Virus record (IMG/VR): IMGVR_UViG_3300042691_016661
Location: 1 to 42,935 of that record
From: a virus
Length of the DNA: 42,935 nucleotides
Strand: one strand, 5' to 3'
Both the position numbers and the translations under genes were made by a program. The notes beneath the pieces were generated by a model. The model saw only the letters and a list, made by a program, of their open reading frames with translations. It was not told the origin of the DNA and did not search any database. The first letter of the stretch is position 1, and every line of letters starts with the position of its first letter. Shown here piece by piece: positions 13,147 to 21,260 of this stretch.

Positions 13147-13356
13147 TGCTGGCACGGGATAGAACCTGTGCCGGCACAAGGTGCGGCACAAGATCGAATT
13201 GCTTCTAAACTGTTGATTCGTAAGGATAAATTGACGTGGCACAAGATGGCACAAGTAAAAACGCTATAGCAGTCTCACGCGTATACACACACACGCGCAC
13301 ACAAGGAACCCCGGCACAATGGGAAACTCACCTGTGCCACCTGTGCCACCTGTGCC
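13078..13356. other. Putative replication origin with iteron-like GGCACAAG repeats
   Basis: GGCACAAG or a one-base variant occurs at 13078-13085, 13173-13180, 13185-13192, 13238-13245, 13248-13255 and 13313-13320. The inverse TGTGCC occurs at 13167-13172 (forming a perfect 12-bp palindrome with the next repeat), 13333-13338, 13342-13347 and 13351-13356, the last three spaced exactly 9 bp. A relatively AT-rich stretch (13190-13260) lies between the two groups. It follows directly after the primase-helicase gene, as with P4-type replicons. No gene lies between 13147 and 13402. Confidence 0.6.
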
Positions 13357-13363
13357 AGCCACG

Positions 13364-13392
13364 TTGCGAAAACCACACCACCGCTGTAGCAT
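13364..13392 (+). promoter_or_regulatory. Promoter for the terminase genes
   Basis: -35 TTGCGA (13364-13369), 17-base spacer, -10 TAGCAT (13387-13392). The predicted start lies near 13399, only a few bases before the ATG at 13403, so the terminase message could be leaderless from this promoter. The box sequences match the family at 10347, 25029 and 37421. Confidence 0.5.
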
Positions 13393-13402
13393 CCGCACCA
13401 CT

Positions 13403-13900
13403 ATGACCCCGAAGCAGCAGCTGTTCGTCCGCGAGTACCTGGTCGACCTGAACGCCACGCAGGCGGCGATCAGGGCCGGCTACAGCGAGCGCACGGCGGG
13501 ACAGATGGGTTTCGACCTATTGAAAAACCCTCAAGTCGCGGCGGCGATCCAGTCGGGCATGGACAAGCGCGCGGCCAAGGTCGAGATCACGGCCGAGCGC
13601 GTGCTTCAGGAAATCGCCCGGCTGGCGTTCTTCGACCCGTCGAAGCTGTACGACGAGCATGGCCGACCGAAGCCGGTGCACGAGCTCGATGAGGACACGC
13701 GGCGCGCGATTGCTGGGGTTGAGATCGACGAGGTCGGCGGCGGCGACAAGCTGCTCGTGGTGACGCGCAAGGTGAAGCTGGCCGACAAGGGCGCGAACCT
13801 AGAGCGCTTGGGCCGGCACCTGAAGCTGTTCACGGACAAGGTCGAGATCTCCGGCGCGGTCGTGTCGGTGAAGGACTTCACGGGCAAGCCCGATGCCTGA
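13403..13900 (+). CDS. terS: Terminase small subunit, 165 aa
   Basis: Recognises phage DNA for packaging. The N-terminus MTPKQQLFVREYLVDLNATQ, AAIRAGYSERTAGQMGFDLL and KNPQVAAAI is the Terminase_2 DNA-binding helix bundle. The middle (AERVLQEIARLAFFDPSKLY) and C-terminal helix (LADKGANLERLGRHLKLF) follow the usual order. ATG at 13403 is the family start; an upstream ATG at 13319 would add a Pro-rich stretch from the TGTGCC repeats and is not supported. The stop overlaps the large subunit start by 8 bases. Confidence 0.92.
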   Translation: MTPKQQLFVREYLVDLNATQAAIRAGYSERTAGQMGFDLLKNPQVAAAIQSGMDKRAAKVEITAERVLQEIARLAFFDPSKLYDEHGRPKPVHELDEDTRRAIAGVEIDEVGGGDKLLVVTRKVKLADKGANLERLGRHLKLFTDKVEISGAVVSVKDFTGKPDA

Positions 13901-15368
13901 GCCGCGCCGGATCGAGATGCGATACCGGCCGCAGGGCCCGGTGCTGGAGCGCTACATCGCGGGCAAGGCGCGGCGTGAGTTCATCATGGGCCCGCTGGGC
14001 AGCGGCAAGACCAACGGCAGCTGCTGGAAGGCCTTCAGGGCGATCATTAACCAGGCCCCGAACCGCGACGGCGTGCGCAAGACCCGCGGCTACGCGGTGC
14101 GCAACACCTACCCCGACCTGATGGGCACGACGGCCAAGGACTGGCTCGACATGTTCGGCGAGGGTTTCGGGCGTTTCGTGCAGGGCGGCCTCGAGCCGCC
14201 GACGCACTACATGGAGTTCAACCTCGAGGACGGCACGCGAGTCGAGGCCGAGGTCGTGTTCATTGCTCTGGACCGGGCCGAGCACGTCCGCAAGATCCGC
14301 GGTTCGCAGTTGACCTGGGCCTGGATCAACGAGGTCAAGGAGCTCAACAAGCAGATCGTCGACATGCTCGACCTGCGCGTCGGCCGCTACCCTTCGGCGG
14401 CCGATGGCGGGCCGTCCTGGTTCGGCATCTTCGGCGATACCAACGCGCCCGACGAGGATCACTGGTACTACCGCCTGGCTGAGGAGGATAAGCCCGCGGG
14501 CTGGGTGTTTCACCGGCAGCCGGGCGGCGTGGTGCAGGTCGGCAAGGGCGACACGATCAGCTGGGTTCCGAACCCGGACGCAGAGAACCTGCGCAACCTG
14601 CCGAAGGGCTACTACGTCGACGGCTGCTCGGGCAAGACGACCGACTGGGTCAAGGTCAACCTGGCGAACGAGTACGGTTTCGTGCAGGACGGCAAGCCCG
14701 TCTATCCCGAGTACGTCGACAGCGTGCACTGCCGATCCTTTGAGCTCGTGCCTTCGGCGGGCCTGTGGGTCGGGCTCGATTTCGGCCTGACTCCTGCGGC
14801 CGTGTTCGCGCAGCGGATGGTGACGGGCCAGTGGCGATGGCATCGCGAGCTCGTGACGACAGACACCGGCGTGATCGCGTTTGCCGGGCTGCTGAAGCAG
14901 GACCTGGCCACGCACTACCAGGGCGTTCCGATCCACGGGATCACGGGCGACCCGGCCGGCGACCAGCGCCAGGGCGGCGACAGCGAGGAGAAGGTCCGCA
15001 CCGTGTTCCAGATCCTGGCGGCCAACGGCGTCGAGGCCAGGCCGGCGCACACGAACAACTTCACAAAGCGGCGCGAGGCGGTCGCGGCCGCGCTGACTCG
15101 CATGATCGACGGCGCGCCCGGGCTGCTTGTCCACCCGCAGTGCAAGACGACCCGCAAGGGCATGGCCGGCGCCTACCGGTACAAGCGCGTGCAGGTCACT
15201 GGCGACGAGCGGTTCAAGGACGAGCCGGACAAGAACGGCTATTCGCACCCTTGCGAGGCGGGGCAGTACCTTATGATGGGCGCCGGCGAGGGCCGGGCTG
15301 TCGTCGCGTCGAAGCGCGAGGCGCCGCTGCCGACCGTCGCTATCACCGACTACTCGATCTTCGGGTGA
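13893..15368 (+). CDS. terL: Terminase large subunit, 491 aa
   Basis: ATPase and nuclease that drives DNA into the prohead. Walker A-like GPLGSGKTNG (residues about 31-40), motif II LTWAWINEVKEL (Glu kept, Asp replaced by Asn), coupling region WFGIFGDTNAPDE, and the RNase H-like nuclease start GLWVGLDFGLTPAA near residue 290, with GITGDPAGDQR as the second acidic cluster. Length is typical of podoviral large terminases. Translationally overlapped with the small subunit. Confidence 0.93.
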   Translation: MPEPRRIEMRYRPQGPVLERYIAGKARREFIMGPLGSGKTNGSCWKAFRAIINQAPNRDGVRKTRGYAVRNTYPDLMGTTAKDWLDMFGEGFGRFVQGGLEPPTHYMEFNLEDGTRVEAEVVFIALDRAEHVRKIRGSQLTWAWINEVKELNKQIVDMLDLRVGRYPSAADGGPSWFGIFGDTNAPDEDHWYYRLAEEDKPAGWVFHRQPGGVVQVGKGDTISWVPNPDAENLRNLPKGYYVDGCSGKTTDWVKVNLANEYGFVQDGKPVYPEYVDSVHCRSFELVPSAGLWVGLDFGLTPAAVFAQRMVTGQWRWHRELVTTDTGVIAFAGLLKQDLATHYQGVPIHGITGDPAGDQRQGGDSEEKVRTVFQILAANGVEARPAHTNNFTKRREAVAAALTRMIDGAPGLLVHPQCKTTRKGMAGAYRYKRVQVTGDERFKDEPDKNGYSHPCEAGQYLMMGAGEGRAVVASKREAPLPTVAITDYSIFG

Positions 15369-15375
15369 GGACCTC

Positions 15376-15573
15376 ATGAGTGGACTATTCGGATCCAAGC
15401 CGCCGCCGCCGCCGGAGCCGGTGCCGGCGCCTGTGGTGAACCAGGAGATCGTCGACCGCAACACGGCCGACGTGCTGCGCCGTCGCCGCGGCAGCCGCGC
15501 GACCATCACCGGGGCGTCGGAGATGGGCAGCACGGCCGGCAGCGTGGCGATCAAGGACCTTCTGGGGAAGTGA
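15376..15573 (+). CDS. Small virion-associated protein, 65 aa
   Basis: Starts MSGLFGSKPPPPPEPVPAPV, then ADVLRRRRGSRATITGASEM and SVAIKDLLGK. Short proteins with a poly-Pro head and an RRRRGRxxTxxTG core are common between terminase and portal or tail genes of podoviruses. A structural or scaffolding role is likely but unproven. It has a good ribosome binding site (GAGGACCTC). Confidence 0.7.
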   Translation: MSGLFGSKPPPPPEPVPAPVVNQEIVDRNTADVLRRRRGSRATITGASEMGSTAGSVAIKDLLGK

Positions 15574-15574
15574 C

Positions 15575-15856
15575 ATGAGCGGACTGACCGGACGTTCGAC
15601 GCTGTGGGACCCGGGCGGGTTCATGCAGTCCAAGGTGGGCGACCCGCTGGGGCTGAACAACAAGCTCGCCGACAAGGCCGAGAAGAACACGCCGAAGTCG
15701 TGGCAGCGGATCCAGAAGGAGGACCCGTTCACGTCCTGGTCGCTCGACAGCTATTCGCGGAGCCAGCTGTACGGGGTGAAGCCGAAGAAGAAGGAGCCAC
15801 AGGGCCGGGCGGCGTCCGATCTCCTCGGCGGCAGCGGAACCTTCGAGGGGGGCTGA
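15575..15856 (+). CDS. Small protein of unknown function upstream of portal, 93 aa
   Basis: ATG at 15575 starts within two bases of the previous stop. It reads MSGLTGRSTLWDPGGFMQSK, VGDPLGLNNKLADKAEKNTP, and WSLDSYSRSQLYGVKPKKKE. Charged, with no predicted domain. The shared MSGL(F/T)G start with the preceding protein may reflect a common targeting or assembly signal. The stop is two bases from the portal start region. Confidence 0.68.
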   Translation: MSGLTGRSTLWDPGGFMQSKVGDPLGLNNKLADKAEKNTPKSWQRIQKEDPFTSWSLDSYSRSQLYGVKPKKKEPQGRAASDLLGGSGTFEGG

Positions 15857-15857
15857 C

Positions 15858-17516
15858 ATGGCAGACAGCAGGGCGACCGAGATCCTTGAGATGCACACGA
15901 GGATGCAGAACCAGCGCGAGCACTTCGAGAAGGTGTGGCAGGACATCGCCGAGCGCGCGGCGCCGCGCAAGGCCGAATTCGGCCGTCGCAACGCGGCCCA
16001 GGTCGTGAAGGGCAAGCAGCGCACCGAGCGCATGTTCGACGCGACGCCGAGCCTGGCGCTGGACCGGTTCGCCAGCGCGTTCCACTCCCTGGTCACGCCC
16101 CGGAACCAGCAGTGGCACAAGCTGAAGGCCGTCGACGACGATCTCAACGACAACACTGAGGTGCAGCGCTACCTCGACGAGGTCAACAGCCGGCTGTTCG
16201 CGGCGCGCTACGCGGCGAATTTCGACAACCAGGTCCACGAGTGCTACTACGACGCGGGCGCCTTCGGGAACATGGGCCTGTTCATCGGCGACCGGCCCGG
16301 CCGCGGCATGCTGTACCGGACGATCCCGGTCGATCAGCTGTTCTTTGCCGAGAACGACTACGGCGCGGTCGACCTGGTGCACCGGTACTGGTGGATGCCG
16401 GCGCGGGCCGCGGCGCAGCGCTGGGGCGACAGGCTGCCGGCGCACATCAAGCACGCGGCCGAGCGCACGCCCGAGGCCGAGTACCCGTTCCTGCACTGCG
16501 TCAAGCCGCGCGCGGACATGGACGTGCGGCGCATGGACTACCGCGGCATGGAGTTCGCGAGCTACTACGTCGCGGTTGACAGCCGGGACATCCTCGACGA
16601 GGGCGGGTTCCGGGTGTTCCCCTACGCGGTGGGGCGCTATGCCGTCACGTCCGGCGAGATCTACGGCCGCAGCCCGCTGATGACGGTGCTGCCCGACGTG
16701 AAGATGCTCAACGAGATCGAGCGCACCACGATCCAGGCGGCGCAGCTGGCCGTGCTGCCGCCGATGCTGGCGCACCGCGACGGCGTGCTCGACGCGATCC
16801 GGCTGACGCCGGCGGCGATCAACTACGGCGGCGTCGACGACCAGGGCCGGCAGCTGCTGCAGCCGATGAAGTTCGGCGAAAACCTGCCGGTGTCGATCGA
16901 GATGGCCGACCAGAAACGGCGCACGATCCAGGACGCGCTGTGGAACACGCTGTTCCAGATCCTGGTCGACAACCCGGCCATGACCGCCACCGAGGCGATG
17001 CTGCGCGCGCAGGAGAAGGGCGCGCTGCTGGCGCCGACCGCGAGCCGCACCGAGTCGGAGTTCCTGAACCCGATGGTGGCGCGCGAGCTCCAGATCCTCG
17101 AGGACGCCGGCCAGCTGCCGCCGCGGCCCGAGGCGCTGCAGGGCGCGGGCGAGCTTGAGATCGAGTACACCAGCCCGCTGGAGCGCGCGCGCCGCGCCGA
17201 GGAGGGTGTGGCCATCCTGCGCAGCGTCGAGCAGCTGGCGCCGCTGGCGCAGGTGCTGGGCCCGGCCGCCTACAAGCGCGTGAACATCGACGCGGCCAGC
17301 AAGGTGATCTTCGAGGTGAACGGCGTTCCGGCGAAGGTGCTCTACTCCGACGACGAAATGGCCGCCATGGACGAGGAGCAGGCCATGCAGGCGCAGCTGC
17401 AGCAGGTGCTGCAGGCGGCCCCCGTGGCGGCATCGGCGGCCAAGGACCTAGCGCAGGCCGGCGCGCTGGCGCAGGGATCTCCGACACAGGCTGCTGCCGT
17501 GCTGCCGCAGCCATGA
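15858..17516 (+). CDS. Portal (head-to-tail connector) protein, 552 aa
   Basis: Forms the dodecameric ring at the packaging vertex. The family signature of podoviral head-tail connectors (Pfam 12236 type) is clear: ILEMHTRMQNQREHFEKVWQ, DATPSLALDRFASAFHSLVT, DAGAFGNMGLFIGD, YGRSPLMTVLPDVKMLNEIE, and TATEAMLRAQEKGALLAPTA. The C-terminus is Gln/Ala-rich and probably disordered. Length matches BPP-1-like portals. Confidence 0.93.
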   Translation: MADSRATEILEMHTRMQNQREHFEKVWQDIAERAAPRKAEFGRRNAAQVVKGKQRTERMFDATPSLALDRFASAFHSLVTPRNQQWHKLKAVDDDLNDNTEVQRYLDEVNSRLFAARYAANFDNQVHECYYDAGAFGNMGLFIGDRPGRGMLYRTIPVDQLFFAENDYGAVDLVHRYWWMPARAAAQRWGDRLPAHIKHAAERTPEAEYPFLHCVKPRADMDVRRMDYRGMEFASYYVAVDSRDILDEGGFRVFPYAVGRYAVTSGEIYGRSPLMTVLPDVKMLNEIERTTIQAAQLAVLPPMLAHRDGVLDAIRLTPAAINYGGVDDQGRQLLQPMKFGENLPVSIEMADQKRRTIQDALWNTLFQILVDNPAMTATEAMLRAQEKGALLAPTASRTESEFLNPMVARELQILEDAGQLPPRPEALQGAGELEIEYTSPLERARRAEEGVAILRSVEQLAPLAQVLGPAAYKRVNIDAASKVIFEVNGVPAKVLYSDDEMAAMDEEQAMQAQLQQVLQAAPVAASAAKDLAQAGALAQGSPTQAAAVLPQP

Positions 17517-17683
17517 GCGCCGCCGCCGTGCGGTGGCCGTGCACCGTGGCGCCGGTGGACGACATGCCGGGCCGCTGGGTGTGCGTGCCTGACGGCGCAG
17601 AGGAGCTATCCGGCGCCGGCTGCGACGAGGACGAGGCCACCGACGACATGTGCGACCGCATCGAGGCGGCGACGGTGCACTGA
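17513..17683 (+). CDS. Small acidic protein of unknown function, 56 aa
   Basis: ATG at 17513 overlaps the portal stop (ATGA); its stop shares a base with the next ATG. Reads MSAAAVRWPCTVAPVDDMPG, RWVCVPDGAEELSGAGCDED, EATDDMCDRIEAATVH. Four cysteines and many acids. No family is recognised. Coupling on both sides supports expression. Confidence 0.6.
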   Translation: MSAAAVRWPCTVAPVDDMPGRWVCVPDGAEELSGAGCDEDEATDDMCDRIEAATVH

Positions 17684-17982
17684 TGCTGGGCGCCAACCTG
17701 TTCACCCGGTTCTGGAACCTGCGCGAGAGCGCGCGGGCCGTGTTCCAGCGCCGCAAGGCCACGCCAAAGCAGGCGCGGCCGATCCTCGACGAGCTCCGCG
17801 AGTTCTGCCGCGCGGACACGTCCTGCATCGTGATCGGACGCGACGGCCGCGTCGACACCCACGCGACAGCGGTGGCCGAGGGGCGCCGCGAGGTGTGGCT
17901 GAAGATCACGCAGATCCTGACCCTGACCGACGAGCAGATCAACGCACTGAAAGGCGACGACCATGACCACGACCACGAGTAA
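17683..17982 (+). CDS. Bbp19-like protein, 99 aa
   Basis: The block ARAVFQRRKATPKQARPILD, ELREFCRADTSCIVIGRDGR, VDTHATAVAEGRREVWLKI is diagnostic for the Bbp19 family of BPP-1-like phages. The gene is located, as in BPP-1, between portal and capsid genes. A head-assembly role is inferred; the biochemistry is not established. The His/Asp-rich tail (DDHDHDHE) is encoded where the scaffold gene already begins. Confidence 0.82.
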   Translation: MLGANLFTRFWNLRESARAVFQRRKATPKQARPILDELREFCRADTSCIVIGRDGRVDTHATAVAEGRREVWLKITQILTLTDEQINALKGDDHDHDHE

Positions 17983-18724
17983 CGCACCCGCGCCGGCCGC
18001 CGGCGCGCCCGCTCCTGCTGCGCCAGCAGCTGCGCCCGCTGCCCCGAACGCGGCGGCCGAGCTCCTGGGCGGCGCACCGGCGCCCGCTCCTGCGGCAGGC
18101 GCACCGGCGGCAGCGCCAGCACCGGCGCCCGGCACCGACCCGAACGCGGCCGGCGATGCGGCGCTGAAGCTGCCCGGCAAGGACGCCACGCCCGAGCAGT
18201 GGGCCGAGTTCTACAAGGCGATCGGCGCGCCCGAGAAGGCCGAGGACTACAAGCTGCCGGTGCCCGAGGGCGACGACGGCGCGTTCGCCAGGACCGCGTC
18301 GGAGTGGTTCAAGGACGCGGGCATCCTGCCGCAGCAGGCCGAGAAGCTGGCCGGCGCGTGGAACGAGTTCGTTGCGTCTCAACAACAGGCGGCGGACGAG
18401 GCCAAGGCCGACCGGGTCGCGGCGCTGCACGCCAAGAACACCGCCGAGCAGGCCGACCTGCGCAACGAGTGGGGCCAGCAGCACGCGGCGAACATGGAGT
18501 TCGCGCGGCGCGCGGCGACGCAGTTCTTCCCCAAGGAGCAGGCCGGCTCGGTGATCGAGGCGATGGAGGGCGTGCTGGGCTACAAGGCCACGATCCAGGC
18601 GCTGCACCGCATCGGCCAGGGCCTGGGCGAGCACGACGCGACGGCGGGCCTGGGCGGCGCGGGCAACAAGGGCGCTGGCGAGAAGTCGCTGGCCGAGCGC
18701 ATGTACCCGAACATGCCGAACTGA
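17963..18724 (+). CDS. Probable scaffolding protein, 253 aa
   Basis: Residues 1-70 are an Ala/Pro-rich low-complexity run; residues about 75-105 (PEQWAEFYKAIGAPEKAEDY) and the following long helices (FKDAGILPQQAEKLAGAWNE, DEAKADRVAALHAKNTAEQA, RNEWGQQHAANMEFARRAAT) form a coiled-coil-rich body, as in podoviral scaffolds. The end is basic (KSLAERMYPNMPN). Location just before the capsid gene supports this. It overlaps the preceding gene by 20 bases. Confidence 0.78.
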   Translation: MTTTTSNAPAPAAGAPAPAAPAAAPAAPNAAAELLGGAPAPAPAAGAPAAAPAPAPGTDPNAAGDAALKLPGKDATPEQWAEFYKAIGAPEKAEDYKLPVPEGDDGAFARTASEWFKDAGILPQQAEKLAGAWNEFVASQQQAADEAKADRVAALHAKNTAEQADLRNEWGQQHAANMEFARRAATQFFPKEQAGSVIEAMEGVLGYKATIQALHRIGQGLGEHDATAGLGGAGNKGAGEKSLAERMYPNMPN

Positions 18725-19101
18725 TGCGCTGGCTTGATCGGCGCATCGCGGCGCCCGGTCCGTTCCTGGCGCTGTGCCTGAGCCAGGCTGAATTCGACAA
18801 GGTCGAGGCTCGGCTGGGCCTCAAGACCGGTACCGCGTTCGTGAACTCGGGCGCCGATGCCACGATGCACGTGTTCTCCGCTCCCCGCGGGCTCGCCTGC
18901 GTCGTGTGCCTGGCGCGATGGGAGGGCCGCGATCCGATCGAGGTCGCCGGGTGCTTGGTGCACGAGGCCGTGCACGTGTGGCAGGCCTACGCTTCCAGCA
19001 TCGGCGAGCGACGGCCGGGCGACGAGCAGGAGGCTTACGCGGTGCAGGCGATTGCGCAGGAGCTCTTGGCCGAGTTCGCCCGGCGCATGAAGGCCCGTTG
19101 A
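18724..19101 (+). CDS. Predicted zinc metallopeptidase-like protein, 125 aa
   Basis: Contains CLVHEAVHVWQAYASSIGE, an HExxH zinc site (HEAVH, about residues 80-84), and a downstream glutamate in DEQEAYAVQAIAQEL that could be the third ligand, as in gluzincin-type peptidases. Very short for a secreted protease and without a signal peptide. It might process a head or scaffold protein during maturation, given its place between scaffold and capsid genes; that is inference. Confidence 0.72.
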   Translation: MRWLDRRIAAPGPFLALCLSQAEFDKVEARLGLKTGTAFVNSGADATMHVFSAPRGLACVVCLARWEGRDPIEVAGCLVHEAVHVWQAYASSIGERRPGDEQEAYAVQAIAQELLAEFARRMKAR

Positions 19102-19115
19102 GATTTCCTGTGGTA

Positions 19116-19145
19116 TTGACGCAACAGTGGCGCGGGCGCTACAGT
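19116..19145 (+). promoter_or_regulatory. Promoter for the major capsid gene
   Basis: -35 TTGACG (19116-19121), 18-base spacer, -10 TACAGT (19140-19145): nearly consensus sigma70 boxes and the same pair as at 1406-1433. A TGGTG/CACCA hairpin (19155-19173) lies in the predicted leader. The capsid start at 19202 has CCGGAGG upstream. Confidence 0.65.
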
Positions 19146-19201
19146 CGCGGCCATTGGTGTGGTTTCCGCACCACTGACGGGAAATCAACACCGGAGGTTG
19201 C

Positions 19202-20221
19202 ATGGCAACGATTGGCTTTCAGGCGCTGACGCTCACCGATTGGGCCAAGCGCGTCTCGCCCGATGGCAACGGCATCTCGCCGGTCGTCGAGCTCCTCAAC
19301 CAGTCCAACGAGATCCTGATGGACATGCTGTGGCTGGAGGGCAACCTCGCCACCGGCCATCGCACGACCGTCCGCACGGGCCTGCCGGCCGTCGCCTGGC
19401 GCAAGCTGAACTACGGCGTGCCGCAGGCGAAGTCGACGACCGTCACGGTCGACGATGCGTGCGGCATGCTGGAGGCCTTCGGCCAGGTCGACAAGGACCT
19501 CGCCGAGCTCAACGGCACGACCGCCGCCTTCCGCCTGTCGGAGTCGACCGCCTTCATCGAGTCGATGAACCAGACGATGGCCTCGACGCTGTTCTACGGC
19601 GACAGCGAGCAGAACCCCGAGCGGTTCCTCGGCCTGGCTCCGCGCTACAGCACCATCGCGGGCGCCACCAACGGGCAGAACATCCTGTCGGCCGGCACCG
19701 TCACCGCCGGCGACGGCACCTCGATCTGGCTGATGGGCTGGGGCCAGAACAGCGTGCACGGCATCTTCCCGAAAGGTTCGATGGCCGGCCTGCAGCACGA
19801 GGACCTGGGCCTGGATACTGTCACCGACGCGGTCGGCGGCAAGTACCGCGCCTACCTCGACCGCTACCAGTGGAAGTGCGGCCTGGCGCTGCGTGACTGG
19901 CGCTACGTGGTGCGCGGCTGCAACATCGACGTGTCGGCCCTGCTTGCCGACACCGCTGGCACGACCGTGCGGATCATCGAGCTCATGAGCCGCATGATCG
20001 ACCGCATCCCGAACTTCGGCAGCTGCAAGCCCGTGTTCTACATGAACCGCACGGTCTTCTCGATGCTGCGCGTGCACGCCATGAACCGCTCGGCGAACGC
20101 GCTCGGCCTCGAGCAGGGCATGGACCAGTTCGGCAACCCCATCCGCGGCGGCCTGAACTTCCTCGGCATCCCCATCCGCCGGGTGGACGCCATCAGCAAC
20201 ACCGAAGCGCAGATCAGCTGA
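19202..20221 (+). CDS. Major capsid protein, 339 aa
   Basis: Position, length and sequence (FQALTLTDWAKRVSPDGNGI, LLNQSNEILMDMLWLEGNLA, TGHRTTVRTGLPAVAWRKLN) match the Bbp17/BcepC6B-type capsid. The central region holds NQTMASTLFYGDSEQNPERF and the end NPIRGGLNFLGIPIRRVDAI, typical of this HK97-fold group. Strongest ribosome binding site of the late region. Its own promoter lies 57 bases upstream. Confidence 0.9.
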   Translation: MATIGFQALTLTDWAKRVSPDGNGISPVVELLNQSNEILMDMLWLEGNLATGHRTTVRTGLPAVAWRKLNYGVPQAKSTTVTVDDACGMLEAFGQVDKDLAELNGTTAAFRLSESTAFIESMNQTMASTLFYGDSEQNPERFLGLAPRYSTIAGATNGQNILSAGTVTAGDGTSIWLMGWGQNSVHGIFPKGSMAGLQHEDLGLDTVTDAVGGKYRAYLDRYQWKCGLALRDWRYVVRGCNIDVSALLADTAGTTVRIIELMSRMIDRIPNFGSCKPVFYMNRTVFSMLRVHAMNRSANALGLEQGMDQFGNPIRGGLNFLGIPIRRVDAISNTEAQIS

Positions 20222-20249
20222 TCGGCCGCACGAGCAGGAAGGAACGACC

Positions 20250-20678
20250 ATGATCCTCGACCGCGAAAACGCCTTCTCGATCGCGCAGGCCCTGTCCGGC
20301 GCGGGCAACGTCATCTCGACCGACGTGATCGACCTGTCGCAGCTGCGCCAGATCGGCTTCGGCAAAACCCTCTACCTGGTCCTGAACGTCGATGCCGCGA
20401 TGACCGGCACCAGCGGCACGCTGGTCGTCACGGTGCAGACCGACGACAACGTCGGTTTCTCGTCGGCGGCCTCGGCCCTGATCTCGCCGACCTACGCCCA
20501 GGCCAACCTGGGCCTGTCGACGCAGATCGTGCTGCCCATGCCGCAGCAGGGCTGGGAGCGCTTCGTGCGCCTGCAGTACACGCTCGGCGGCACGACCCCG
20601 GCGGTCACGCTCTCGGCGCACCTGACGGAGAACTACCAGCAGGACGTGAAGTACCCCGGCGGCTTCACGGTGGCCTGA
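20250..20678 (+). CDS. Bbp16-like capsid cement protein, 142 aa
   Basis: Reads MILDRENAFSIAQALSGAGN, VISTDVIDLSQLRQIG, then beta strands with LPMPQQGWERFVRLQYTLGG. The Bbp16 family forms a decoration or cement layer that stabilises the capsid. Placement directly behind the major capsid gene supports this. Confidence 0.85.
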   Translation: MILDRENAFSIAQALSGAGNVISTDVIDLSQLRQIGFGKTLYLVLNVDAAMTGTSGTLVVTVQTDDNVGFSSAASALISPTYAQANLGLSTQIVLPMPQQGWERFVRLQYTLGGTTPAVTLSAHLTENYQQDVKYPGGFTVA

Positions 20679-20679
20679 C

Positions 20680-20889
20680 GTGAAGCAGCGCGCGCTGACT
20701 TTCGGCGTCCTGTCGAACCCCTACCGCGCCATCGAGGCCGGCCAGGAGTTCGATTACCCGACACCTCTGAAGTGGGCCGAGCGGGTCGACGACAAGCCGG
20801 CCAAGGCCTCGGGCGGCAAGAAGGCCGAGGCGAAGTCCGGCGGCGGCGACCCGGCAGAACCCGGCGGCGGCGAGCCGGACCCGATTTGA
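20680..20889 (+). CDS. Small structural-region protein, 69 aa
   Basis: GTG at 20680, two bases after the cement protein stop. Starts MKQRALTFGVLSNPYRAIEA GQEF (a short globular head), then a disordered Lys/Gly/Pro-rich tail. The family is unknown. It precedes the hairpin at 20893, so it is the end of a transcription or stability unit. Confidence 0.65.
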   Translation: MKQRALTFGVLSNPYRAIEAGQEFDYPTPLKWAERVDDKPAKASGGKKAEAKSGGGDPAEPGGGEPDPI

Positions 20890-20892
20890 GAG

Positions 20893-20920
20893 CAGGCCCG
20901 CAAGGGCCTGTTCCTCTTTG
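20893..20920 (+). terminator. Rho-independent-type terminator
   Basis: CAGGCCC (20893-20899), loop GCAA, GGGCCTG (20904-20910), then TTCCTCTTT. It lies between capsid-block and neck/tail-block genes and may attenuate rather than stop late transcription, as no clear promoter is seen until 25029. Confidence 0.65.
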
Positions 20921-20929
20921 CGAGGAAGC

Positions 20930-21253
20930 ATGACGAACCCGGTCATCGGCCGCACAGACGGGCTCTACGACCCGGTGACGCGCGAGCACCTGGGCGTCAT
21001 CGACCTGGCGGGCCGCGAACAGCTGATGCTGCGGCGCACGCAGTACGAGGCGATCCGCGCGCCCGGCAACCTGTCCGGCGTGGTCTACGACACCTCCTCG
21101 AGGGCCGTTTCGTGGACAATCGACGGCGTCACCTACACCGCCGACTACTCGGTGGCCGGCCAGATCACGGTGTTCTCGAGCGACAGCCTGGTGCGCGTGA
21201 TCACGCTGGACCCGAGCGGCCGGATTGCCGGCGCGATCGTGCCTGAAGGCTGA
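20930..21253 (+). CDS. Virion-region protein of unknown function, 107 aa
   Basis: ATG at 20930 follows CGAGGAAGC. The sequence is beta-rich: NPVIGRTDGLYDPVTREHLG, NLSGVVYDTSSRAVSWTIDG, and YTADYSVAGQITVFSSDSLV. Possibly a small head-tail joining or fibre-associated protein. No family match recognised. Confidence 0.65.
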   Translation: MTNPVIGRTDGLYDPVTREHLGVIDLAGREQLMLRRTQYEAIRAPGNLSGVVYDTSSRAVSWTIDGVTYTADYSVAGQITVFSSDSLVRVITLDPSGRIAGAIVPEG

Positions 21254-21260
21254 GGACACC

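Noticed and set aside
10474-13254. Long minus-strand frame of 926 codons
   Set aside because: Antisense to the primase-helicase with conserved Toprim and Walker motifs. No RBS or known domain.
13147-13402. CRISPR array from the GGCACAAG repeats
   Set aside because: The repeats are 8 bp, occur in both orientations and with irregular spacing, which fits iterons or operators, not CRISPR repeats and spacers.
13319-13402. N-terminal extension of the small terminase from ATG at 13319
   Set aside because: It would encode PVPPVPPVP from the TGTGCC repeats and overlap the predicted promoter. The family starts at MTPKQQ.
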